Source: Stenotrophomonas panacihumi (lineage in GTDB: Bacteria > Pseudomonadota > Gammaproteobacteria > Xanthomonadales > Xanthomonadaceae). From it: a stretch of 64,000 nt of DNA. A model generated the notes under the pieces. It did no database searches. It had not been told where the DNA came from and was given only the letters and a program-made list of their open reading frames with translations. The DNA lies in assembly GCF_001431645.1 (NCBI RefSeq), contig NZ_LLXU01000055.1, positions 25,561-89,560 on the forward strand. Direction: 5' to 3'. A program made the translations under genes and the position numbers. Positions 1-8,547 of the stretch are shown in pieces; the first letter of the stretch is position 1, and each line of letters opens with the position of its first letter.

Positions 1-446
1 ACCACCACGCGCGGATGGATCGCGCGCAGCCGGTCGATCTCGGCGCGCAGCGTGGCGTGGTACGGGTCGAACCACTTCTCGCGGCGTCCTGCGATTTCCG
101 CTTCGTCCGGTGCCTGGCCCTCGTGGTAGAGCGGCTCGTTGTCGAAGGTGGTCAGCGGGCACAGGCCGGTGGTGTTCTGGCCCGGATACAGCGATACGCC
201 GCTGGGATCGCGGTTGACGTCGATCACCGAGCGCGAGATCGAGGTGCGCACGGTAGTGGCGCCCAGCGCTTCGGCGGCGAAGTCATACAGGTGGTGCACC
301 CACCAGTCGGTATCACGCTGCGCCAGCCACGGGGTGGCATAGCGCTCGGTGAGTTCGGGCGGGAAATCGCTGCCGGTGTGCGGGAAGCTGATCAGCAGCG
401 GCGCCTCGCCGCGGTGCACGGTCAACCAGTCGGGCAGGGCGTTCAT
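1..446 (-). CDS. hutG: N-formylglutamate deformylase HutG (C-terminus beyond window)
   Basis: Last step of the five-step histidine route: hydrolyses N-formylglutamate to glutamate and formate in the cytoplasm. About 148 N-terminal residues are present; the rest lies off the left edge. Reading leftwards from the ATG at 446, the protein contains the family motif SFPHTGSDFP near residue 20 and SVIDVNRDPSG near residue 68, characteristic of HutG/FGase. A GAGGAG ribosome site precedes the ATG, and only 19 bases separate it from the hutH stop, so it is the third gene of a hutI-hutH-hutG operon. HutG fits the HutF found on the other side of the control region: both belong to the route that releases formate rather than formamide. 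Assignment is confident; the C-terminal metal ligands cannot be checked. Confidence 0.93.
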   Translation of the reverse strand, partial: MNALPDWLTVHRGEAPLLISFPHTGSDFPPELTERYATPWLAQRDTDWWVHHLYDFAAEALGATTVRTSISRSVIDVNRDPSGVSLYPGQNTTGLCPLTTFDNEPLYHEGQAPDEAEIAGRREKWFDPYHATLRAEIDRLRAIHPRVV

Positions 447-465
447 CGCGGGCTCCTCGTGCGAC

Positions 466-2004
466 TCATTCGCCGCAGGCATCCGGCAGGGCGACGCCGG
501 CGGCGTCGGACAGCGCGCCCGAGCGCACCAGCGCGGTGGCGGCCAGCATGTCCGGGTGGAAATGGCGGTCTTCCTGCAGCATCGGCACCTGCGCGCGCAG
601 CAGCGCACGCGCCGCCTCCAGCGCGTCGCTGGAGCGCAGCGGGGCGTGGAAATCGCAGCCCTGCGCGGCGGCCAGCAATTCGATGCCCACCACGTGCGCG
701 GCATTGCCGGCCATGTCGAGCAGGCGGCGCGCGCCGTGCGCGGCCATCGACACGTGGTCTTCCTGGTTGGCCGAGGTCGGGATCGAATCGACGCTGGCCG
801 GGTAGGCGCGCTGCTTGTTCTCCGAGACCAGCGCCGCGGCGGTGACCTGCGGAATCATGAAGCCGGAGTTGAGGCCGGGCTTCGGCGTGAGGAACGCCGG
901 CAGGCCCGACAGCGCCGGGTCCACCAGCATCGCGGTGCGGCGCTCGCTGATCGAGCCGATCTCGCACACCGCCAACGCGAGCATGTCGGCGGCGAAGGCC
1001 ACCGGCTCGGCGTGGAAATTGCCACCGCTCAGCGCCTCGCCGGTTTCGACGAACACCAGCGGGTTGTCGGAGACGCCGTTGGCCTCGGTTTCCAGCGTGG
1101 CGGCGGCCTGGCGCATCACGTCCAGCGCGGCGCCCATCACCTGCGGCTGGCAGCGCAGGCAGTACGGATCCTGCACGCGCACATCGCCCAGGCGGTGCGA
1201 TTCACGGATCGCCGAGCCGGTCATCAGCGTGCGCAGCGCCTGCGCGGTGGCGATCTGCCCGGGCTGGCGGCGCAGCGCGTGGATGCGCGGGTCGAACGGG
1301 GTATCGGAACCCTTGGCCGCTTCCACCGAGAGCGCGCCAGCCACCAGCGCGGCGGAGAACACGGTCTGGATCTCGAACAGGCCGGCCAGCGCGTAGGCGG
1401 TCGAATACTGCGTGCCGTTGAGCAGCGCCAGGCCTTCCTTGGCGCCGAGCACGATCGGCTGCAGGCCGGCGCGCGCCAGCGCCTCGGCGGCGGGCAGGCG
1501 TTCATCGCCAACGAAGGCTTCGCCCACCCCGATCATTACCGCCGCCATGTGCGACAGCGGCGCCAGGTCGCCCGAAGCGCCGACCGACCCCTGGCACGGC
1601 ACCACCGGAATGACGTCGTGCACCAGCAGCGCTTCCAGCAGCGCCAGCGTGGCCGGCTGGATGCCCGAGGCGCCTTGCGCCAGGCTGGTGAGCTTGAGCG
1701 CGAGCATCAGCCGCACCACGGCGCGCGGCATCGGCTCGCCGACGCCGGCGGCATGCGAGAGCACGATGTTGCGCTGGAGCTGGGCCAGGTCGGCATCGGC
1801 GATGCGCAAGCTGGCAAGCTTGCCGAAGCCGGTGTTGATGCCATAGACCGGCTCGCCACGCGCGACGATCTTGGCGACCGCATCCGCACTGCGTTCCACC
1901 GCGGCCAGCGCGGCGGGGTCCAGGCGCACGGCGGCGCCGCGGTAGAGGTCGCGCCACTGCGCGAGGCTGACCGCGCCGGGGCGCAGCACGATGGGGGAAC
2001 TCAT
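466..2004 (-). CDS. hutH: Histidine ammonia-lyase HutH
   Basis: Cytoplasmic enzyme converting L-histidine to urocanate and ammonia, the committing step of histidine use. The 512-residue length is normal. The Ala-Ser-Gly triad that cyclises into the MIO electrophile is at residues 143-145 in [14 protein letters not shown], and the family motif GINTGFG is at 55-61. The start ATG overlaps the hutI stop as ATGA, indicating translational coupling. Its product urocanate is the usual inducer released to HutC-type repressors, so this gene is expected to be under HutC encoded at 4668. No urocanase gene (hutU) is in the window; it probably lies to the left of hutG. Confidence 0.97.
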   Translation of the reverse strand: MSSPIVLRPGAVSLAQWRDLYRGAAVRLDPAALAAVERSADAVAKIVARGEPVYGINTGFGKLASLRIADADLAQLQRNIVLSHAAGVGEPMPRAVVRLMLALKLTSLAQGASGIQPATLALLEALLVHDVIPVVPCQGSVGASGDLAPLSHMAAVMIGVGEAFVGDERLPAAEALARAGLQPIVLGAKEGLALLNGTQYSTAYALAGLFEIQTVFSAALVAGALSVEAAKGSDTPFDPRIHALRRQPGQIATAQALRTLMTGSAIRESHRLGDVRVQDPYCLRCQPQVMGAALDVMRQAAATLETEANGVSDNPLVFVETGEALSGGNFHAEPVAFAADMLALAVCEIGSISERRTAMLVDPALSGLPAFLTPKPGLNSGFMIPQVTAAALVSENKQRAYPASVDSIPTSANQEDHVSMAAHGARRLLDMAGNAAHVVGIELLAAAQGCDFHAPLRSSDALEAARALLRAQVPMLQEDRHFHPDMLAATALVRSGALSDAAGVALPDACGE

Positions 2005-3221
2005 GAATCTCTCCGGGAAACGGTGGTGCGCCCGCGCCAGACGCGCGCGTGCAGCGGGTTGAAGCCCATGCGGTAAACGAGGTCGGCGGGTGCGTCGATG
2101 TCCCAGATCGCCAGGTCGCAGTCGAAGCCATCGCGCAGCTGGCCCAGGCGCTCACCCCGGCCCAGCGCACGCGCGGCCTGCCGGGTGAAGCCGGCGATGC
2201 ATTCGTCCACGGTCATGCGGAACAGCGTGGCGGCCATGTTCATCGCCAGCAGCGGGCTGGTGAGTGGCGAGGTGCCGGGGTTGCAGTCGGTGGCCAGGGC
2301 CAGCGGCACGCCGGCGGCGCGCAGCGCGTCGATCGGCGGGACGAGGGTGTCGCGGGTGAAATAGAACGCGCCGGGCAGCAGCACGGCGACGGTGCCGGCG
2401 GCGGCCATCGCGGCCACGCCGTCGGCGTCGAGGTGTTCGATGTGGTCGGCCGACAACGCGCCGTGGCGCGCGGCCAGCGCCGCGCCGTGCTGGTTGCTCA
2501 GCTGCTCGGCGTGGATCTTGATTGCCAGCCCGTGCGCACGCGCCGCCTCGAACACCTGCGCGGCCTGCGCGGGCGAGAAGGCGATGCTTTCGCAGAACAC
2601 GTCCACCGCTTCGGCCAGCCCTTCGGCGGCGATGGCGGGAATCATGGTGTCGCACACCGCATCGACGTAGGCCTGCTTCTCCACGCCCGGCGGCACCGCA
2701 TGCGCGCCCAGGAAAGTGGGCGCCACTTCGACGGCGCGCAGTTCGGCCAGGCGGCGGGCCACGCGCAGCTGGCGGCTCTCGTCTTCGAGCGTGAGGCCGT
2801 AGCCGGATTTGATCTCGATCGTGGTCACGCCTTCGGCGAGCATCGCGTCCAGGCGCGGCAGCGAGGTGGCGATGAGCGCATCTTCATCCGCGGCGCGGGT
2901 GGCGCGCACGGTGGAGACGATGCCGCCGCCGGCCTGCGCGATCTCCGCGTAGCTGGCGCCGCGCAGGCGCTGTTCGAATTCGTTGGCGCGGTTGCCGGCG
3001 TAGACCAGGTGGGTGTGGCAGTCGATCAGCCCGGGGGTGATCCAGCGCCCGCCGCAGTCGATGCGTTCGGCGGCTTCGAAGGCCGGGGCGCCAGCGGCCG
3101 GGCCGGCATGCACGATGCGCCCGTCGCGGCAGGCGACCACGCCCTCGCGCACGATGCCCAGGCCGTCGTCGCCGGCCAGCGTGGCGAGGTGGGCGTTGTG
3201 CCAGAGCGTGTCGCAATGCAT
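2001..3221 (-). CDS. hutI: Imidazolonepropionase HutI
   Basis: Amidohydrolase that opens 4-imidazolone-5-propionate to N-formimino-L-glutamate, the third step of histidine breakdown. The 406-residue protein carries the metal-binding HxH motif at H69/H71 in [12 protein letters not shown], and later AEQLSN and [11 protein letters not shown] segments typical of imidazolonepropionases. It is the first gene of the leftward operon, overlapping hutH by four bases. Its ATG lies about 60 bases from the divergent hutF start, with the putative HutC operator in between. Confidence 0.97.
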   Translation of the reverse strand: MHCDTLWHNAHLATLAGDDGLGIVREGVVACRDGRIVHAGPAAGAPAFEAAERIDCGGRWITPGLIDCHTHLVYAGNRANEFEQRLRGASYAEIAQAGGGIVSTVRATRAADEDALIATSLPRLDAMLAEGVTTIEIKSGYGLTLEDESRQLRVARRLAELRAVEVAPTFLGAHAVPPGVEKQAYVDAVCDTMIPAIAAEGLAEAVDVFCESIAFSPAQAAQVFEAARAHGLAIKIHAEQLSNQHGAALAARHGALSADHIEHLDADGVAAMAAAGTVAVLLPGAFYFTRDTLVPPIDALRAAGVPLALATDCNPGTSPLTSPLLAMNMAATLFRMTVDECIAGFTRQAARALGRGERLGQLRDGFDCDLAIWDIDAPADLVYRMGFNPLHARVWRGRTTVSRRDS

Positions 3222-3245
3222 GGTGTTCGCCGGGCTGACCTGATA

Positions 3246-3257
3246 TGTCTATACAAT
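3246..3257. promoter_or_regulatory. HutC-type operator overlapping hutF -10 element
   Basis: The 61-base gap between divergent hutI and hutF contains TGTCTATACA at 3246-3255, an imperfect dyad of the TGTATATACA kind recognised by HutC/GntR repressors. It overlaps TACAAT (3252-3257), a plausible -10 box for hutF, so a bound repressor would block transcription; hutI may be blocked in the same way. GGAGG at 3271-3275 is the hutF ribosome site. Operator identity is inferred from position and resemblance only. Confidence 0.6.
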
Positions 3258-3282
3258 AGAAGCCGGCGAAGGAGGGTGTCCA

Positions 3283-4671
3283 GTGGCGGCGCAACAAAAC
3301 TCCAACCAGGCATCGCGCGGCATCTGGGCCGCACAGGCGCTGTTGCCCGAGGGCTGGGCGCGCTCGGTGCGGCTGGTGTCGCAAGGCGGGCGCTGGGAAA
3401 CAGTCGAGACCGGCGTGCCCGCGCAGCCGGGCGACGAGCGCCTCGGCGTCGTGGTGCCCGGCCTGGGCAACCTGCACAGCCACGCCTTCCAGCGCGGCAT
3501 GGCTGGGCTGACCGAGATCGGCGGCCACAGCGGCGACAGCTTCTGGAGCTGGCGCGAGCTGATGTATCGCTTCCTCGCGCACCTGGACGCGGACAGCTTC
3601 CAGGCCATCGCCGAGCTGGCCTATATCGAAATGCTCGAAGCCGGCTTCACGCGCGTCGGCGAATTCCATTACCTGCACCACGCCGCCGATGGCCGAGCGC
3701 ATGCCGACCCGGCGGAGATGTCCGCGCGCGTGGCCGCCGCCGCGCAGGCCAGCGGCATCGGGCTGACGCTGCTGCCGGTGTTCTACGCGCATGCGGATTT
3801 CGGCGGGGCGCCGCCCAATCCCGCGCAGCGCCGCTTGATCCATGACGTGGACGGCTTCGCGCGCCTGCTGGAAGGTTGCCGCCGCGCGCTGGCGCCGCTG
3901 CCCGACGCGGTGCTCGGCATCGCGCCGCACAGCCTGCGCGCGGTGACGCCCGACGAACTGGCCGCGCTGCTGCCGCTCAACGGGGGGCCGGTGCATATCC
4001 ATATCGCCGAGCAGACCCGCGAAGTGGACGCCTGCGTGGCGTGGTCGGGCCTGCGCCCGGTGCAGTGGCTGCTGGCCCATGCGCCGGTGGACGCGCGCTG
4101 GTGCCTGGTGCACGCCACGCATGTCACCGCGCAGGAATGGCAGGACGTAATCGCGCGCGAGGCGGTGGTAGGCCTGTGCCCGATCACCGAGGCCAACCTC
4201 GGCGACGGCCTGTTCCCGATGCGCGACTTCGCCGTGGCCGGCGGCCGCTTCGGCGTGGGCTCCGATTCCAACGTGTTGATCGATGCGGCCGAAGAACTGC
4301 GCCTGCTCGAATACGGCCAGCGGCTCACGCTGCGCGGCCGCAATGTGCTCGCGCGCGAAGGGGCGTCGAGCGGACGCTGGCTGTTCACGCAGGCACTCGA
4401 CGGCGCCGCGCAGGCACTGGGCGTGCAGGCCGGTCTCGCCGCGGGACGGCCGGCCGAACTGGTCGAACTCGACACCACGCATCCGGCGCTGGTCGCGCGC
4501 GAAGGCGACGCCTGGCTGGACAGCTGGATCTTCGCCGCTCGCTGCGGCGCGGTGCGTTCGGTGTGGCGCGATGGCCAGGCGCTGGTGCGCGAAGGCCGCC
4601 ACGTCGCACGCGAGCGGATCGCCGCGCGCTACGCGCAGGTGGTGGCGCGGCTGCTGGGCGCGACGGCGTGA
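3283..4671 (+). CDS. hutF: Formimidoylglutamate deiminase HutF
   Basis: Amidohydrolase that deaminates N-formimino-L-glutamate to N-formyl-L-glutamate, the substrate of HutG, and so defines the five-step hut route. The 462-residue protein shows the N-terminal metal motif at H65/H67 in GNLHSHAFQRGMAGL, HIHIAEQ in the middle, HATHVT, the HutF-typical GLCPITEANLGDGLFP, and GVGSDSN near the metal-binding aspartate. The start is GTG at 3283, chosen because GGAGG lies seven bases upstream and the family N-terminus follows. It is transcribed divergently from hutIHG and overlaps hutC. Confidence 0.95.
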   Translation: MAAQQNSNQASRGIWAAQALLPEGWARSVRLVSQGGRWETVETGVPAQPGDERLGVVVPGLGNLHSHAFQRGMAGLTEIGGHSGDSFWSWRELMYRFLAHLDADSFQAIAELAYIEMLEAGFTRVGEFHYLHHAADGRAHADPAEMSARVAAAAQASGIGLTLLPVFYAHADFGGAPPNPAQRRLIHDVDGFARLLEGCRRALAPLPDAVLGIAPHSLRAVTPDELAALLPLNGGPVHIHIAEQTREVDACVAWSGLRPVQWLLAHAPVDARWCLVHATHVTAQEWQDVIAREAVVGLCPITEANLGDGLFPMRDFAVAGGRFGVGSDSNVLIDAAEELRLLEYGQRLTLRGRNVLAREGASSGRWLFTQALDGAAQALGVQAGLAAGRPAELVELDTTHPALVAREGDAWLDSWIFAARCGAVRSVWRDGQALVREGRHVARERIAARYAQVVARLLGATA

Positions 4672-5405
4672 ACGAAGTCGCCACGCCCGCCGCGGCCTCG
4701 CTGCACCAGCGCATCCGCGACGACATCCAGGGCCGCATCCTGCGCGGCGACTGGGTGCCCGGGCATCGCGTGCCCAGCGAACACGAGTTGATGGCCGAAT
4801 ACGCCTGTTCGCGCATGACCGTGAACAAGGCGTTGACCCAACTCGCCAGCGCCGGGCTGATCGAACGCCGCCGCCGCGCGGGCAGCTTCGTGGCGCGGCC
4901 GCATCCGCACCTGGAACAGGTGGCGCTGCAGATTCCCGATATCGAGGCCGAAGTGAGCGCGCGCGGGCTCGCGTATCGTTTCGAGCTGCTGCAGCGGCGG
5001 CTGCGTGCGCCACGCGCCGGTCATGCGGAAGAACGTGCGCTGGCCGAGGGCGGGCGCGTGCTCGCGCTGGACAGCCGGCACCTGGCCGATGGCCGGCCGT
5101 TCGCGCTGGAGCAGCGCCTGATCGACCCGCTCGCCGTGCCGGCGGCGGCCGAGCAGGATTTCGCGGTACAGGCGCCGGGCAGCTGGTTGCTGCGCCATGT
5201 GCCGTGGACGCGCGCCGAACACCGCATCAGCGCGATCAATGCCGATGCGGCGCAGTCGCGCCTGTTGGACGTGCCCGACGGCACCGCCTGCCTGGTCATC
5301 GAACGCCGCACCTGGCGTGACGAACAGCCGGTGACCTGGGTGCGCCAGGTATTCCTGGGCAGCTTCTACGACCTCATCGCGCGTTTCTCGCCCGGCCTGC
5401 GCTGA
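4668..5405 (+). CDS. hutC: Histidine-utilisation repressor HutC (GntR family)
   Basis: Transcriptional repressor of the hut genes, released by urocanate in characterised homologues. The 245-residue protein has a GntR winged helix at about residues 12-78 (VPSEHELMAEY followed by SRMTVNKALTQLASAGLIERRRRAGSFVA) and a C-terminal UTRA ligand domain at about 95-240. The start GTG overlaps the hutF stop (GTGA), making hutF-hutC a coupled pair and implying autoregulation through the operator at 3246. Upstream frame-open sequence belongs to hutF and was excluded. Confidence 0.94.
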   Translation: MNEVATPAAASLHQRIRDDIQGRILRGDWVPGHRVPSEHELMAEYACSRMTVNKALTQLASAGLIERRRRAGSFVARPHPHLEQVALQIPDIEAEVSARGLAYRFELLQRRLRAPRAGHAEERALAEGGRVLALDSRHLADGRPFALEQRLIDPLAVPAAAEQDFAVQAPGSWLLRHVPWTRAEHRISAINADAAQSRLLDVPDGTACLVIERRTWRDEQPVTWVRQVFLGSFYDLIARFSPGLR

Positions 5406-5426
5406 CGCGGCAGGCGGGCGCGCGCG

Positions 5427-5702
5427 TTACGCTTCCCCGGGGGCGACGAAGCCGGCCGGCTTCTCCGCATCGCGCGCGAACAGGAACTTCTGCAGCTCGC
5501 CTTCCAGGAACGCGCGGTGCGCCGGGTCGCGAGGCGACAGGCGGTTTTCGTTGATCAGCATGGTCTGGTGCGCCAGCCACGCGGCCCACGCCTCCTGGCT
5601 GATTTCGGCGAACACGCGCTGGCCGATCGGGCCGGGATACGGCACGAAGGCCAGGCCGGGCGCTTCGCGCTGGAGGTAATGGCAGAACACGGTACGGGAC
5701 AT
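5427..5702 (-). CDS. yggX: Probable Fe(2+)-trafficking protein YggX
   Basis: Small cytoplasmic protein linked to iron handling and protection of Fe-S clusters from oxidation. The 91 residues match the family: it begins MSRTVFC with the conserved cysteine at position 7, followed by [23 protein letters not shown] and a C-terminal EKFLF-like segment. It starts five bases after the mutY stop, so it is cotranscribed with the Fe-S enzyme MutY, an arrangement common in gammaproteobacteria. Confidence 0.95.
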   Translation of the reverse strand: MSRTVFCHYLQREAPGLAFVPYPGPIGQRVFAEISQEAWAAWLAHQTMLINENRLSPRDPAHRAFLEGELQKFLFARDAEKPAGFVAPGEA

Positions 5703-5707
5703 GGCGG

Positions 5708-6754
5708 TCAGGGGCCCAGGAGTTTGCGGATCGGCGCGGGCAGGCCCAGCGCGGCGAGTTCGCCGGGGGCGACCCAGCGCAGGTCGCCATTGTCGCCCAC
5801 CGCGTCGCCGGGGGCGACCGGCGCGATCGCCAACGGCTGCATGTGCAGGCGGAAATGGGTGAAGACGTGGATGAGGTCGGGCAGGCTTTCGGCGGCGTCG
5901 AAGTCGCCGTGGACATGGCGTTCGAACCAGTCGCGCGCCCCGGCGAGGTCATCGGCCTGCGGCAGCGACCACAGCGAGGACCAGATGCCGGTGGGTGGGC
6001 GCTTGTGCATCAGCAGCTCGCCGCGCGCATTGCGCAGCAGCAGGAACACCGCCGAACGCTCCGGCACCGCCTTGCCCGGCTTGGGCGTGGGCAGCGCATC
6101 GGTGCGGCCTTCGCGGCGGGCCACGCAATCTTCCTGCAGCGGGCACAGCGCGCACGCCGGCTTGGCACGCGTGCACAGGGTGGCGCCGAAATCCATCTGC
6201 GCCTGCGTGTAGTCGGCCAGGCGGCCGGGGGGCACGCTGTCCACGTGCGCCTGTGCAAGCGCCCACAGCTGGCGTTCGACCGCCGGCAGGCCGGGGAAGC
6301 CTTCCACGCCATGGAAGCGCGCCAGCACGCGCTTGACGTTGCCGTCGAGGATGGGAAAGCGGTCGTTCCAGGCCTGGCTGAGGATTGCGCCGGCGGTGCT
6401 GCGGCCAATGCCCGGCAGTGCGTGCAGCGCGTCGAAATCGCGCGGCAGCTCGCCGCCATGCAGCTCGACGCAGCGCTGGGCCGCCGCATGCAGGTTGCGC
6501 GCACGGGCGTAATAGCCCAGGCCGGCCCATTGCGCCATCACCGCGTCGTTGGAAGCGGTGGCGAGCTCGGGCAGGGTGGGGAAGTGCTGCAGGAAGCGCG
6601 CGAAATACGGGATTACCGTGGCGACCTGGGTCTGCTGCAGCATGATTTCCGACAGCCACACCCGGTAGGGCGTGCGCGGGTGCTGCCAGGGCAGGTCGTG
6701 GCGGCCGTGGCGGTCGAACCAGGCCAGCAGGCGGTGGCTGTAGGCGTCCGGCAT
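5708..6754 (-). CDS. mutY: A/G-specific adenine DNA glycosylase MutY
   Basis: Base-excision repair glycosylase that removes adenine mispaired with 8-oxoguanine. The 348-residue protein has catalytic Glu36 ([10 protein letters not shown]), the helix-hairpin-helix LPGIGRSTA at 113-121, catalytic Asp137 (PILDGNVKR) and four [4Fe-4S] cysteines C194, C201, C204 and C210 with the canonical C-x6-C-x2-C-x5-C spacing. A C-terminal NUDIX-like domain ([16 protein letters not shown] onward) recognises 8-oxoG. The start ATG at 6754 gives the expected family N-terminus; the frame stays open upstream without family similarity. Forms a two-gene operon with yggX. Confidence 0.97.
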   Translation of the reverse strand: MPDAYSHRLLAWFDRHGRHDLPWQHPRTPYRVWLSEIMLQQTQVATVIPYFARFLQHFPTLPELATASNDAVMAQWAGLGYYARARNLHAAAQRCVELHGGELPRDFDALHALPGIGRSTAGAILSQAWNDRFPILDGNVKRVLARFHGVEGFPGLPAVERQLWALAQAHVDSVPPGRLADYTQAQMDFGATLCTRAKPACALCPLQEDCVARREGRTDALPTPKPGKAVPERSAVFLLLRNARGELLMHKRPPTGIWSSLWSLPQADDLAGARDWFERHVHGDFDAAESLPDLIHVFTHFRLHMQPLAIAPVAPGDAVGDNGDLRWVAPGELAALGLPAPIRKLLGP

Positions 6755-6798
6755 GCGGGGTCGGGAGGCGTCCCCGCGCGGTGGCGGGGACGGGGCGG

Positions 6799-8079
6799 TC
6801 AGGCGCCCAGCGCCTCGGGCAGCAGGGCGTCGACGAAGGCTTCCGGGTCGAACACGCGCAGGTCTTCGGGGCGCTCGCCGATGCCGGCGAAGCGGATCGG
6901 GATGCCGAACTCGCGGGCCAGCGCGAACACCACGCCGCCCTTGGCGGTGCCGTCGAGCTTGGTCACCACCAGGCCGGTCACGCCGACCGCGGCATGGAAC
7001 TGGCGCAGCTGCGAGAGCGCGTTCTGGCCGGTGGTGCCGTCGATCACCATCAGTACCTCGTGCGGGGCGGTCGGATCGACCTTTCCGAGCACGCGGCGGA
7101 TCTTGCCCAGCTCGTTCATCAGGCCGGTCTGGGTATGCAGGCGGCCGGCGGTGTCGGCGATCAGCACGTCGGTGCCGCGCGCCTTGCCGGCCTGCAGCGC
7201 ATCGAACGCCACCGAGGCGGCGTCGGCGTTCTGGCCCTGCGCGATCACGGTGACGCCGTTGCGCTGGCCCCAGGCCTGCAACTGGGCGACCGCGGCGGCG
7301 CGGAAGGTGTCGCCGGCCGCCAGCATCAGGCCGTGGCCTTCGTCCTTGAAGCGCTTGGCGAGCTTGCCGATGGTGGTGGTCTTGCCGACGCCGTTGACGC
7401 CCACGGTGAGCACCACGAACGGCTTGGCGGCGCGGTCGATGACCAGCGGCCGCGCCACCGGGCGCAGCATGCCAATCAGTTCGGCGCGCAGCGCGGCCAG
7501 CAGGGCCGGAGCGTCGGCGAACTCGCGCGCCTTCATGCGCTTGCGCAGGCCTTCGACCAGCGCGGTGGTGGCCGGCACGCCGACATCGGCGGTGATCAGC
7601 GCGGTTTCGATTTCGTCCAGCAGGTCGTCGTCCAGGCGCGGGTTGCGCGAGAACAGGCCGCCGAAGCTGCGCGCGAAGCCGCTGTTGCGCAGCCGGTCGC
7701 GCCAGCCGGTCTTGCCGGCCGCGGCGGGTACCGCGGCGTGGGCGCCGAGGTCGGTCATGTCGTCGGCGGGGGCGGCTACGGCAGGCGCTTCGATTGCAGG
7801 CGCCTGGACCGCCGGCGTGGCGGCGTGGGCCACCGCCGGTTCGGTGACCAGGGTGGGCGCGGCTTCGGTGACCGGAATCACCGCCGCCTCGGCCACGACC
7901 TCGACGGCCGGCGCCTCCTGCGGCAACGCCTGCACCAGCTCGGCCTCGGTCACCGCTTCGCTGGCCTGGGCCGGCGCCTGCGGGAACGCCGCAGCCATCT
8001 CCTCGGCCGTGTAGTGCTGAGTCTGGGGCGCGTCCGGCGCGGCGTCCCGGGGCTTCTTGCGGCGGAAAATATTGAGCAT
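6799..8079 (-). CDS. ftsY: Signal recognition particle receptor FtsY
   Basis: SRP receptor GTPase that docks ribosome-nascent chain-SRP complexes at the Sec translocon. The 426-residue protein starts MLNIFRRKK, has an Ala/Pro/Glu-rich acidic A domain over roughly the first 120 residues, then the N and G domains. P-loop GVNGVGKTTT is at about 227-236, DTFRAAA follows, DTAGR is near 309-313 and TKLDGTAKGG begins near 373. A longer open frame adds 12 residues, but the ATG at 8079 gives the family N-terminus. It lies upstream of mutY with a 44-base gap. Confidence 0.96.
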   Translation of the reverse strand: MLNIFRRKKPRDAAPDAPQTQHYTAEEMAAAFPQAPAQASEAVTEAELVQALPQEAPAVEVVAEAAVIPVTEAAPTLVTEPAVAHAATPAVQAPAIEAPAVAAPADDMTDLGAHAAVPAAAGKTGWRDRLRNSGFARSFGGLFSRNPRLDDDLLDEIETALITADVGVPATTALVEGLRKRMKAREFADAPALLAALRAELIGMLRPVARPLVIDRAAKPFVVLTVGVNGVGKTTTIGKLAKRFKDEGHGLMLAAGDTFRAAAVAQLQAWGQRNGVTVIAQGQNADAASVAFDALQAGKARGTDVLIADTAGRLHTQTGLMNELGKIRRVLGKVDPTAPHEVLMVIDGTTGQNALSQLRQFHAAVGVTGLVVTKLDGTAKGGVVFALAREFGIPIRFAGIGERPEDLRVFDPEAFVDALLPEALGA

Positions 8080-8207
8080 TGGCGGGGGCTTCAAGACAGA
8101 TCGATATGCTAACACCCGGGGCCGTGGCGCCCGCGTGCACTCAAGTACAGCGCGGCACGGCCGATACCGAACGGGCAGGGCTGCCGCGTCGGCGGCGTGG
8201 AGGGTGA

Positions 8208-8504
8208 ATGGACAGCTTGGGTATTTCGGCGTCGGGGATGCGGGTGGCCGCGCTGCGGCTGGATGCGTCGGCCTCCAATGTCGCGCGGCTGCCGGTGGAG
8301 GGCGCCACGCGCCTGGGTGTCAGTGCCACGGCCAGTGCCGGCGGTGGCGTCCAGGGCACCGTGGTCGAAGCGGCGCAGGATACCGGCGCGCCGGTCGGCG
8401 ACCTGGTCGAGTCGCGCTCGGCGGCGCTGGCGTTCGATGCCAATGCGCGGATGCTGCGGGCGGGCGATGAGAGCGTCGGGTTCCTGCTGGACGTGATGGC
8501 CTGA
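8208..8504 (+). CDS. Orphan mini flagellar-rod-like protein
   Basis: A 98-residue protein whose two ends resemble those of flagellar rod/hook proteins. Residues 1-28 (DSLGISASGMRVAALRLDAS, then NVARL) match the N-terminal Flg_bb_rod pattern, where the ASN-type motif appears as ASASNVAR. Residues 61-98 (PVGDLVESRSAALAFDANAR, then MLRAGDESVGFLLDVMA) match the C-terminal helix of FlgC-type rods. The middle D1 domain of true rod proteins is missing and replaced by a short Gly/Ala segment. There is no signal peptide. GGAGG at 8199-8203 sits just upstream of the ATG. No other flagellar gene is in the window. Function unknown; it could be a degenerate relic or a small filament-like protein. Confidence 0.75.
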   Translation: MDSLGISASGMRVAALRLDASASNVARLPVEGATRLGVSATASAGGGVQGTVVEAAQDTGAPVGDLVESRSAALAFDANARMLRAGDESVGFLLDVMA

Positions 8505-8547
8505 GGGCGAAGGGGGCGACGACAGCCATCGACCCCGCCCATCGTCC

